From: Cunninghamia lanceolata
Lineage: Eukaryota; Streptophyta; Pinopsida; Cupressales; Cupressaceae
Reading direction: 5' to 3'
Assembly: GCA_027924645.1 (NCBI GenBank)
Contig: BSBN01001149.1
Span: 5,146,001 to 5,210,000 of the forward strand
DNA: 64,000 nt
Shown here one piece after another: positions 48,788-57,784 of the stretch. Each line of letters begins with the position of its first letter. Position 1 is the stretch's first letter. The notes under the pieces were generated by a model. The model was given only the letters and a program-made list of their open reading frames with translations. It was not told the DNA's origin and made no database searches. A program made the position numbers and the translations under genes.

Positions 48788-51700
48788 ACCTGTTCAATGA
48801 TTGCAAAGTAATGAGAATTAGCCTGAGAAGAACAAAAGAGAGATTACAAATTGACAAAATATGAGGAGAGACCTCCATAAACCTTTATAAAATTAAATTA
48901 CAATCACAAACATGACTAAAAAAGCAATAACTAAATTTTAAAACATAGTCACATAAATACTTGTGTGCTTTTAACAGATCTATGTATACTTCCACACCAT
49001 CTACATCATATAAGGTTTTATTATAGTTTAATCCCCTTAGTTTGGTCACTAGAGAGGATGGCGAAAACATGGGAGTTGATCTATATAATCACACTTGGAG
49101 AAGGTATGGTGCACAGTAGCAGCATTAGAAATTCAAGAACCACAAAGATATGATATAAAATCATAGTTGAAGAGCAAATTCAAAGTCATGAACCCTGGAA
49201 ATGGAAGCCAAAGACAAATCTTCAATGCTATCAGTAAATCTTCCTTGCCATACATGTAAACATTGCCAGTAAAGGCAGAGGTAGTATGTACACTATCATC
49301 TATCAATATCAATATCTTGAATGTAATGTGGCAACTTGGAAAAGAATGTGACAAGTTGGAACAGACAAGCTCTTAATTACTCCTTGTGTGCACAAGATAT
49401 CTTGCATTATTGTTCCAAACTTCCAACTGTTATCACATACCATGCCAATGGCCATGCATGCTCATGTCAGAATTACTATGTTTTTCTGATGAATTTGTAA
49501 AAGAAAACTTCATATGCTAGATTTCATAGTTCACAACATGGAAATCTTTTGTCTCTAAGACACACTCACTCATGAAAACAGTCTTTGCTAGGTCTTATGC
49601 TATATGTACAGGTATTGGCTATTGTCATCATTAAAATATTTTTTCCTCTACAAAAAAATGTAATCATGGCCAAAGAAAGGTGATATGTGGCCACTAGAAG
49701 GCATGAAGAAATTAATAATATTATGTAAAGTGTGGAAACAGTGCCAAAATGCATATCTTGCAAGTATTCAAGGTCACATACTAAAGGATTGGCCAGTGAT
49801 AACAAAAGGCTAGGCATTAGTTGAGAGGAGTATTCAAGAAGTTTGCTCAACCTGGATACTAAGATTCATACACGTCAATTCACTTGCAGGATAACTTCTT
49901 TTGCCAACAATCTTATTCAAATGATAGTCATGCACTGAAAGGGGTGTTGAAATTCAATGGTTTTGTCATCAAATGTGACCCCAAGTTTGGCAAAGCCTAA
50001 GAAATGGCTTTGGCAACAGCCTGAACTTAACCAAAATTTCACTTGAATCCTACTGATTTAGCCCTAGTCAAAAAAATCCTCTAGGTTCAAAACAATTGCA
50101 CTGGCACACAGCATTAGTAATTTGAAATCGCACATATAGTTGCTTTTATAATTTGTCATATTTTCTTGTGTTGAGTTTGTTATGTACTTTCTTATCACAC
50201 ATTAAAGAAAGATGTACCTCTGTGACTAGGCTTTTTAAAAGGGTCACATTTTAACTCAAAAAGGAATACAGAGAAGATCAATAACAAAAGGGTCACGTTT
50301 TAACTCAGAAAGGAATACAGAGAAGAGCAATAACAAAAGGGTCACGTTTTAACTCAAAAAGGAATACAGAGAAGAGCAATAACAAAAGGGTCACGTTTTA
50401 ACTCAAAAAGGAATACTGCGGCAGTTTTCTAGATTAAATAATGAAGCGAAATTACTAAGGCCTATAAGAGGCAAAAAAAAATTCTTAGAAAACCCTTTAA
50501 AAATTTTGAAAAGTAATCATTGTACTAACATTTACAAACAACTTGCTCTACTTTTTTTTAAAGAATAGTGATTATAAGCTTTCATAGATTTGAAGGATTT
50601 CAGCAAAAGCAACTATTGAATTAACAGAAGAATAAGGGAAACAGATAAATAAAGCATGACCATACAACAAATACAATAACCAAGAAACCAATGAGTTACA
50701 ACAATAACAATTTGACATTCTAGAAGATTAAACAAGCAAACAGATCTAAGACCTCTGCCAGGAATTAAAAAATTGCATAAAGATTAGAAAGCTTACGTGT
50801 ATAGTCAATGACTCATTCCATTAAGTGGATACAGAAAAAACACTATGAATTTGTGAATGTCCTAAAGCATACCAAGCCTTATAACTAAGCACTGATTCAT
50901 ACCAAATGTCAGTTACATTAAATTCTGATTTGTTATATTTCATCATACCTCATCATTCATCACCCAGCCACCTCCTACAATCTCCAATTGACCATTCTGA
51001 ACAAGCTTGATAAGGTTCTTTCTGTCCAAATCAGAAGCATCTCTCCACCATCTTTCCAAGTATGACATCTCCTCCCAAATGAACTTCCTGCGGGGATCCT
51101 GCAAGACATCCAATCCAAATAAGTCCAGCTGACCCAAACCAAGGGAAGAAAATAAGCCTGACAACACATCCATTGATAGGTGGAAAAGGACAACAGCCTC
51201 CCTCTATGAAGCATAAAACTAAAAGAACCTAGCAATACATATGTGAGTTTCCCAGAAGTACATAAACAAAATCCTAAGCTGTATTTGCACTGGCTAATAA
51301 ACGTCTTAGTTCATCATACAAGCACATGAATGCTGTAGGCCGGGCTCCTAATTATACACATCAAATACACATTACTCACGAGTCATGGATAAAGGAGCTC
51401 ATGACCGTTCCAATTCTGCCAGGCATCTTTGCACTAAAGGTTACAAAATTTGGAATTATTTTCAAAGACAAAAACCAGAAACTGCCTTTATTGTTTGAAA
51501 TCTTGGGTTTTATTGTCTATGTTGTTGACAATATCACAACATAAGTAACCAAACTCAGAGTTCTTATCTCTGTGAAAAATGGCCCTTGGGGGTTTTAGAC
51601 TTCTCCTTAAATATTCCTAAAATGTATGATGAAACATCCAGAAAGCCCACAGAAAAAGATTTAGATAAACAAAAAAAGAAAAGCCCTAATAATATAAGAC

Positions 51701-54700
51701 AAACAGATTTATAAACTCAAAACAGAAAAGTCCCTCTTCTTTCCAAATATCTGTCAACAACTTCACTGGAACCCCCTTAAAACAAACTCAATTCTTTTGT
51801 AAATTATCCTATGAATAATCAGAAAAAATCATAACAGAAACACTGCACAGGTGAAATGGCAACAGCTCAAGTGTTTAATTGTCAGGGTTTTCATAGTTCA
51901 GAACCGTGTTATAATCCCAAGGAAAGATGCTACATGCTTAAATGTGAAAATGTAAAATGTTGAATCAGATTAAATTACCACATCCAGATGTGGCATTGGC
52001 ATAACCTACCCAATGAGGCCAGGTCCAAATCCTGAATGAATTTAATGGAAAAGATACCCCTCTGGCTAAGCCAGGTACAACTCCCAAGTGCATCTGATGG
52101 AAGAAGAGTAAGTTACATGCTTAAATGTACGTTCATTGAATGCTGAAATGGGTAAAACTAGGGCATCCACTTCTCAGGTAAAGCTACGCGGATGTAGCAT
52201 ACCCCAACAGGAGAGGCCAAGTGCAACTCCCGAGGGAATTTGATGGACGAGATGATTCAAATCTAGAGGAAACATGTTACATGCTTAAATATACAAATGT
52301 TGAATGTTGAACCATGTAACACTACAGCATCCACTTCTGGATGTGGCATACCCCAACTAGAGAGGCCAGATGCAACTCCTACATGAAATTGAAGGAAGAT
52401 ATGGTCCAAATCTAGAAGAGACATGTTAGATGCTTAAATATAAAAATATTGAATGCTGAATCAGGTAAAACTACAACATCCACTTTTGGATGTGGCATAC
52501 CCCAACTGGAGAATCCCGGTGCAACTCCTGAGTGAATTTGATGGAAGAGAGGGTTCAAATCTAGCGGATGTGTTACATACTTAAATGTACGAGTGTTGAA
52601 TATTAAGTCAGCTAGAACTTCAGTTTCCACTCCTGGATGTGGCATACCCCACCTGGAGAGGCTAGGAGGAACTCCAAATCTGCTAAAAGAGAGGTTTCAA
52701 ATCCCAAGGAGACATGTTACATGATTATATGTACAAATGTTGAATGTTGAGTCAGGTAAAAACTATAACACCCACTTCTAGATGTGGCATAACCCACTGC
52801 AAGAGGGCAAGAGCAACTAGCTAGTGAATTTGATGAAGACAGCCCCACAATAATTAATTCAAAGCCTAAACTCTTCTCCACAAAAGATATCAAGGAAGGA
52901 ATTAAAAAACTAGCAGTGGGTAAAGGACATGACATAGATGGTTTACAGGCAGAATATATAAAATGGGGCTTGGAAGCCCTCACACCACACATCAAAAGGA
53001 TATTCAATGGAGCCATTCAGAATGGCTTTCCGGCAAATTAGACAAACAGTGTCATCATTCCTCTTCTCAAAAGTGGAGATGTCAACAACCCTTCAAACTA
53101 CTGCACTATAATGATTAATGCTCTTTTTGGGAAACTCTTCAGGAGTATGATAGAGAGTAGAATTAGCATTCAAGCAGAAAAAAGAGAGAAAGAACAAAAG
53201 GGCAAGCAAGTTTTAGGCCAAAACACTCTATAATTGACCATTGCATTGCTCTCAAACACCTAATTGAGAAAGTTTGGGATAAACAACAGGAAGAATTTTT
53301 TTGTTGTTTTGTTGACTTCAAAAAAGCATTCAACAATATGCCTAGAAGCAAACTTTGGAGCAAAATGGAAGAGTTGGGAACTCCAGAGATGTATAGGGCA
53401 GCTGTCCATAGGCTGTATAATCAGGTTCAGGCCAAAATTAGAACAAAGCAAAGATTATAGGAATGTTTTGGGAGCAACATTGGGGTCGAACAAAGATTTA
53501 TGTTATCTCCTACTCTGTTTGGGCTATACATTGACAAGTTAGAGTCATGAATAGGCAAGTTTGGTGGTGGAGGGATGCACTTGGCCAGCTATGTAGTAAA
53601 GTTGCTTCTATATGCGGATGACCTTATATTAATGGCAAAAATAGCACATGATTTGAGATAAAACTTGAGAGCTCTAGAGTTGTTTTGTCAAGAAGTAGGT
53701 ATGCAAGTGAATATCGGTTACAAAAGACTCTTTTTGGGTTGCTTGTCACATCAGTGGTATCATATGGGTGTGAAGCCTGGGGTAGCAACACATCACCGAT
53801 GAAACAGAGGCAGGTAGAGAGGTTACAAAAGCAACTAATCACAAGTAGTCTCCAAACAAAAACTTCACTTCAATACAAGATCGTTTTAGCTGAAGCTGGC
53901 CCTTTTCTTTGGAGGCGTTAGCTTTGTTCAGTATTCCTTTGGCCCAAAATAGTAACAGAAGAAAAATTAAGTACAAGGAAGAGCATGTGGATGAACCAAA
54001 ATGTCAATAAGATGAGTTAGTGGGATATTAGCCTACAAGAATGTCAAAAGACCAATATAGAAATCAAAAGATATGCGAGGGCGAAAGTCAAGGCAACCAT
54101 GTGATCAAAACAACTTGGGAGGAAAAGAGAATACTATATGTCAGACACTTCAATCCTACATGTGACCATGAGCAAAAGGATTACATAGGGGCAGAAATAA
54201 AGTGGATAGCAAAAATGTTAATAGTTCAACTAAGGACTAGCTTGCATCATACAGTGCCTAAGGAAGTGTGGGCAGATAGAATATGTTGTTTTTTTGTAAT
54301 TTGGGGTTAGTAGAAACAGAATGGCACTACATCAAAGAGTGTCCAGCTTACGAGGATATTCGGAACAATTACATTGATATTTTAAATGTTGGATCCTTGA
54401 CTACCTTGTCTAAAGAAGAAGGCTAACAAAAACATCAGATTATCTGATCAAGATTCACAGCAGAATATCCAAGCTCAAAAAAGAAATGATGTCAATCAGG
54501 CATAGTGTGAACTGCCAGCCATCTGGGGTTTATGTGCATGATCGCATCATTTGATATCTTAGGATCCTAGAGGCTTGATCTCGTGGAGTTATTAAAAACT
54601 TCCATTGCATTTTATGAAAGAGATACCCATCAAGGCACCTAAGCCTAAGGACAACCCATAAGGGAAATTGAGAGAGAGAGAGAAGCGTGGTGCTTTGATG

Positions 54701-55308
54701 TTGTTTTCTACATTTAGCAAACTACAATATTTAAGTCCCAGAGACGGTAAAGATCCCGTCATATCCCAACAAAAACAAAAACCTTAAGCAACGAAGAGCA
54801 CCTTGATAAGCGCGTGAACAATGGTGTCCAAAATATGGCGCGTCTTGGCAAGGTAATACTCCTCGACGGTGAGCAGCCAGCCCGGATCATTGTGCGAATG
54901 CGGCACCACGAAAATCTTAAGCTTTTCGGAATCCCATTCATTTCCTGCATAGCGAACATTCCAACCCTGTTTCCACGGCCCTCCATCGATGTCCAAGAAT
55001 TCTATTGTGTCGTAGAGACCCTTGGTCGTTATGTCTACTCGCGCTTCAGATGAAGAATTGAATTTCGAGCTTGAAATTACAGTTAGGGCTCTGCTTGTCC
55101 CCGCTGATTTCTTGGACCGCCGAACCGGACTCGGGGTTTTGGATGAAGACAGAGGGTTTGAAATACTGTCGTGGAGAAGTATTCCCACCGTGAAAATTGC
55201 TGCTATGCAAAGCAGCGTTAAGCTCAGATTTTTACTGAACAGACCTCGCCGCCTCTTGGACTTGTTCTTCAGGGGTGTTCCCCGCCTCGATCCTGCAGAA
55301 TACGCCAT
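29495..55308 (-). CDS. GMII: Golgi alpha-mannosidase II (GH38), four exons, 1148 aa
   Basis: The coding exons are 55308-54802, 51098-50949, 48822-48790 and 32251-29495. All junctions are phase 0 with GT/AG borders and give 169+50+11+918 residues; the Arabidopsis protein is of similar length. The protein is a type II Golgi membrane enzyme that removes the alpha-1,3 and alpha-1,6 mannoses from GlcNAcMan5GlcNAc2, after GnT I. Visible parts: basic cytosolic tail (1-25), membrane anchor (about 27-46), Ser-rich stem, then GH38. The motif PHSHNDPGW (136-144) supplies zinc ligands His139 and Asp141. WAIDPFG holds the nucleophile Asp253, and FQHHDG holds zinc ligand His538. SGDFFTYADR at 460-469 is the family acid/base region. 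No stop or frameshift was seen. The gene is probably active despite the huge introns. Confidence 0.95.
32254..33165. other. GMII: Left end of GMII intron 3, before the gypsy remnant
   Basis: AT-rich intron DNA with no gene. It contains a 40-bp direct duplication (TGCACTTTATTTTATTTTTG and neighbours at 32845 and 32885). I found no 3' LTR of the gypsy element here, so that element is probably truncated near 33170. Confidence 0.5.
33170..33393 (-). pseudogene. Gypsy integrase C-terminal end, separated from its body
   Basis: Minus-strand translation gives LTQRIEELEKMDENGLLAA, then KVWRDRN and NNFKEGDLVLLYDSKFKKQGK. This is the typical end of a Ty3/gypsy integrase, including the GDLVLLYDSKF motif. 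It continues the integrase left at 35277 on the far side of the 1.88-kb insertion. A stop interrupts near 33297. The expected sequence ends abruptly near 33185. Confidence 0.8.
33394..35276. mobile_element. 1.88-kb LTR-type insertion inside gypsy integrase, 5-bp TSD
   Basis: The perfect duplication GATTC flanks it (33389-33393 and 35277-35281). Excising the insertion with one copy puts the two integrase parts back in frame. The right end, read on the minus strand, starts TGTAATGTCC, an LTR-like terminus similar to the TGTCATGTCC of the host element. The left end TATCATGCC is a weaker mirror. There are no coding domains, so it is probably a solo LTR. Inside are repeats of an AGGCAGCGATGACTATTCAA type (33880-34210) and a duplicated segment of about 95 bp near 34890-35040 (TATGGACAGGTG and TATTGACGGGTG). 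Confidence 0.75.
35277..36122 (-). pseudogene. Ty3/gypsy integrase zinc-binding and catalytic core
   Basis: The longest piece (36122-35562, 186 aa) has an HHCC zinc domain (HEGVVGGH then HCDICQ). The catalytic core follows with WVIDFIGP (first Asp) and ITSDQGKHFVN (second Asp). The next piece (35503-35237) follows a frame change and carries EALNKIIGK, VPAVLWAYRTT and TPYELVYG, with the Glu of DDE in EALNK. Integrase inserts the cDNA into the genome. The copy is dead because of the frame changes and the insertion at 35277. Confidence 0.88.
36300..37548 (-). pseudogene. Ty3/gypsy reverse transcriptase and RNase H
   Basis: From right to left: RPYRLNP near 37520, then DPFPTPFTEEILE, SFTDGFSGYHQVKI, MPFGLKN and the catalytic YLDD in LEVYLDDWTVYG. 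TLLGHIICKEG follows. After stops, the RNase H-like part has HVHIDASGIVVGAVLAQP, FASRKLSKAEKNYTTTERE and FFIDHEPLKYLL. These are the motifs that copy element RNA into DNA. At least three stops or frame changes occur. The N-terminal edge is cut at 37549 by the 2.6-kb insertion. Confidence 0.88.
37549..40151. mobile_element. 2.6-kb LTR-type insertion inside gypsy RT, 5-bp TSD
   Basis: It starts TGTAAT and ends ATTACA (a perfect terminal inverted repeat) and is flanked by CTCTT duplications (37544-37548 and 40152-40156). Taking it out with one copy reunites the RT reading frame. It consists of two diverged direct repeats (about 37549-38762 and about 38900-40151) sharing, for example, GATGGTTTACCGCCA and AGTGGAGTATTCCCACTG, with under 200 bp between. 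These look like two LTRs with almost no interior. GCCGTAC occurs six times (37804, 37984, 38176, 38981, 39148 and 39312). No coding domain was seen. Orientation is uncertain. Confidence 0.75.
40157..41245 (-). pseudogene. Gypsy Pol linker upstream of RT
   Basis: Pieces at 41245-40997, 40744-40508 and 40448-40176 are collinear on the minus strand between protease and RT. The last one, with IGDYWDEKVVAQVTEILSEF then EDLFARTFIEMKGI, is the conserved lead-in to Ty3/gypsy RT. Frame changes separate them. The piece stops at the edge of the 2.6-kb insertion. Confidence 0.7.
41249..41794 (-). pseudogene. Ty3/gypsy retropepsin region with acidic tail
   Basis: A 181-codon frame starts MIDLGADINMITKKLWEQLG, corresponding to the retropepsin active site (family D-S/T-G-A; here D-L-G-A). 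ALLGLRWFVDANGIVD follows, and then an acidic, Glu/Asp/Ser-rich tail (EEEPNSRGEIEAENDNDSID). The Ser/Thr of the catalytic triplet is missing. The frame joins the upstream Gag-Pro linker (42045-41791) by a short overlap in another frame. Confidence 0.75.
42100..44499 (-). pseudogene. Ty3/gypsy gag with several zinc knuckles
   Basis: Minus-strand pieces in order: 44499-44086 (N-terminal part), 44056-43688 (charged), 43601-43302 (capsid-like, with TKLFDFIGTLRNDALKWYRK), 43202-42690 and 42636-42250. Four knuckle-like motifs follow in the last two: a degraded CSYW...HIINEC, CGLCGEWDDHETPDC, CYKCDKPRHFANEC and CTFCNSTKHDLFTC. The first has lost a Cys. The number of knuckles is higher than the one or two usual for gypsy Gag. 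The pieces are separated by frame changes. Confidence 0.75.
44901..44919 (-). other. Primer binding site of the intron-3 gypsy element
   Basis: Minus strand TGGTTCCGTTGTCGGGCCC begins with the TGG expected of a tRNA-complementary site and lies where the 5' LTR ends. It resembles the TGGCGCCGTTGCCGGGG-type sites of several plant gypsy lineages. Confidence 0.55.
44921..46896 (-). repeat. 5' LTR of the intron-3 gypsy element (about 1.98 kb)
   Basis: Read on the minus strand it starts TGTCATGTCCCC at 46896 and ends at the primer site near 44921. It holds TATA-like TATATAAGGG stretches near 45170-45230 and a tandem duplication of about 60 bp (AAGGTTATGCAGTACTATCT at 45036 and 45092). The second LTR is missing, so the edges are inferred. 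Confidence 0.55.
47098..48133 (-). repeat. Copia-type LTR with adjacent primer site
   Basis: It has TGTTAA/TTAACA inverted ends. On the minus strand TGGTCTCAAAGC follows directly at 47097-47086, close to the tRNA-Met primer sequence. This marks it as a 5' LTR of a minus-strand element whose interior (46897-47085) is cut off by the gypsy LTR at 46896. The partner LTR was not found. Confidence 0.5.
48752..48782. repeat. (GA)15 microsatellite beside the microexon donor
   Basis: A perfect GA run on the plus strand, read as (CT)n in the GMII pre-mRNA, begins about seven bases inside intron 3 after the microexon donor. Confidence 0.9.
48790..48822 (-). CDS. GMII: GMII exon 3, a 33-bp microexon (11 codons)
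   Basis: Exons 2 and 4 alone leave out an 11-residue block that is conserved in the family between the MNDE and EGN-LWL motifs. The missing block, ANSHYFAIIEQ, is encoded here. It has a CTCAG acceptor (48824-48823) and a GTATGC donor (48789-48784), both in phase 0. It lies about 2.1 kb from exon 2 and 16.5 kb from exon 4. A (CT)n run on the sense strand begins a few bases after the donor. Skipping it would keep the frame but delete the block. It is too short for an ORF search, and its position is unambiguous. Confidence 0.92.
50241..50420. repeat. 49-bp tandem repeat, four units, in GMII intron 2
   Basis: Units starting GGGTCAC lie at 50241, 50290, 50339 and 50388, exactly 49 bp apart and nearly identical. 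Confidence 0.9.
50949..51098 (-). CDS. GMII: GMII exon 2 (50 codons)
   Basis: The exon encodes residues 170-219, from DPRRKFIWEE to VGGGWVMNDE. FIWEEMSYLERWW and GQLEIVGGGWVMNDE are strongly conserved GH38 segments forming part of the catalytic barrel. The acceptor is TTGCAG|GAT and the donor GAG|GTATGA. Open reading continues into the introns on both sides, so the true limits rest on splice sites and family alignment. Confidence 0.93.
51890..52850. repeat. About 148-bp tandem repeat, six units, in GMII intron 1
   Basis: The core GATGTGGCATA(CCCCA) recurs near 51987, 52191, 52340, 52489, 52636 and 52781. Spacing is 145-149 bp except for one 204-bp interval carrying extra sequence. Each unit also has TGTTACATGCTTAAAT and GAATTTGATGGAAGA-like blocks. 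The last unit runs straight into the LINE ORF2 remnant. Confidence 0.8.
52850..54480 (+). pseudogene. LINE ORF2 reverse transcriptase remnant, antisense in GMII intron 1
   Basis: Plus-strand translation shows GHDIDGLQAEYIKWGLEAL, then IIPLLKSGDVNNPSNY. A CCFVDFKKAFNNMPRSKLW-like stretch follows, then SPTLFGLYIDKL and the catalytic YADD in LLLYADDLILMA (about 53612). After a deletion come VVSYGCEAWG (C-terminal region) and YIGAEIKWIAKML. A C-terminal zinc-type motif, VETEWHYIKECPAYEDI, lies near 54310. LINE ORF2 encodes endonuclease and RT for target-primed insertion; the endonuclease part is missing here, so the copy is 5' truncated. There are many stops and frame changes. Confidence 0.8.
54802..55308 (-). 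CDS. GMII: GMII exon 1: start, membrane anchor, first catalytic motif
   Basis: The exon encodes residues 1-169. The ATG at 55308-55306 is chosen because the sequence after it gives a short basic tail (KNKSKRRRG) followed by one hydrophobic span (about 27-46), the usual type II Golgi anchor. It is also the first ATG downstream of a TATA-like box. The conserved lumenal part starts at VDITTK-LYD (91-100). GGPWKQGW and the zinc-binding PHSHNDPGW follow, and the exon ends at HALIK. The donor is AAG|GTGCTC at 54801. Confidence 0.95.
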
Positions 55309-55394
55309 TCTATTTGTTTAATTCTTCATTGTTGCACAGATTCTTAGGGTTTTATTTCTCGTCTCCATAGCGTGTGATGCACAAGAGTTTTATA
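55309..55394 (-). promoter_or_regulatory. GMII: GMII core promoter and short 5' UTR
   Basis: A TATAAAA box lies at 55394-55388 on the minus strand, 80 bp before the ATG. Transcription would be expected to start about 30 bp downstream, giving a 5' UTR of roughly 50 bases. There is no upstream ATG between the likely start site and the coding start except a possible one in ACAATGAAG, whose frame closes quickly at TAA. Confidence 0.45.
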
Positions 55395-55399
55395 AATAA

Positions 55400-56320
55400 A
55401 ATAATAATTAAAAATCTGCGTCTGTCGTTGGCCTGTCGAATCCCCGTCTGCTGACGAGTAATTGATCGGATGTACGATGACTCCACAGTGATGTTTGGGG
55501 TGTTTTTGGCGTTCTTTCCACGTCTGTTGGTTTGCTCAGTTTGAATTCAAGGGGAAAAAAAATCCATTTTGAGTCGTCATGACAAGAGAAAAATTTGTAT
55601 CCTCCAAATGACTTGGGGTGGGGCTTGTTGAATTGTATCAGGTAAGTGGTGTTTTGGTAGGGTATTGTTGAATTGTGAGGATCAAGATGGTCTAGACAAA
55701 CAATTAAATGGATTAGTCAAAGGAAGTAAGAAAAATCAACTCTATCAATATTTATCTCTATTTGAATGACATTAAAAATTATTAAAATTGTCATTCGAAT
55801 TTATATGTTTACATGTGGCAAGAGCAATTCATTGATTTTAGACAAACAATTAAAAGGATGGTGAAAGGAAGTAAGAAAAGTCAAAGCAGCGTGGTCGTTT
55901 CATATTTGTAAACCAAGACTTCATACTATGGTGGATATACATAAGGGAAGCCATTCATGCGAAGACAATTCTTCAATCGCATTAGTAATGTCAACAAACC
56001 TAAGATCCTTTTGAGTGCGATTCATAGAATTATTACTTCTCATGGGCCTAAAACCCCAATAAAAAATTTTATAGTAAGGGTTATGGCCCACACAGAATCG
56101 AATCGATAGCCTAAGGGCATGGTTCTGTGGTCGAAATGATGAGGCCCAAATTAATGCAAGGCTTCTGATGAGCAAATCCAAAATATGAAGTACCAAATGT
56201 AATCATGGCACCAACAAAAATCTCATGGCCAAGCATTGTAAATATTGCCTTAGATTTCTAAAGAAATTACGATGAACAACAATAATTGCATGCATGAGCT
56301 TTCCACAATCCATAGAATTC
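55400..56320. other. Upstream flank of GMII, no gene recognised
   Basis: The region contains a 50-bp direct duplication (TAGACAAACAATTAAAWGGAT and following, near 55694 and 55840). Between the copies is an imperfect inverted repeat ATTTGAATGACA/TGTCATTCGAAT (55749-55800). A 91-codon minus-strand frame at 56196-55921 has no recognised domain. Confidence 0.45.
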
Positions 56321-57784
<1,464 letters not shown>

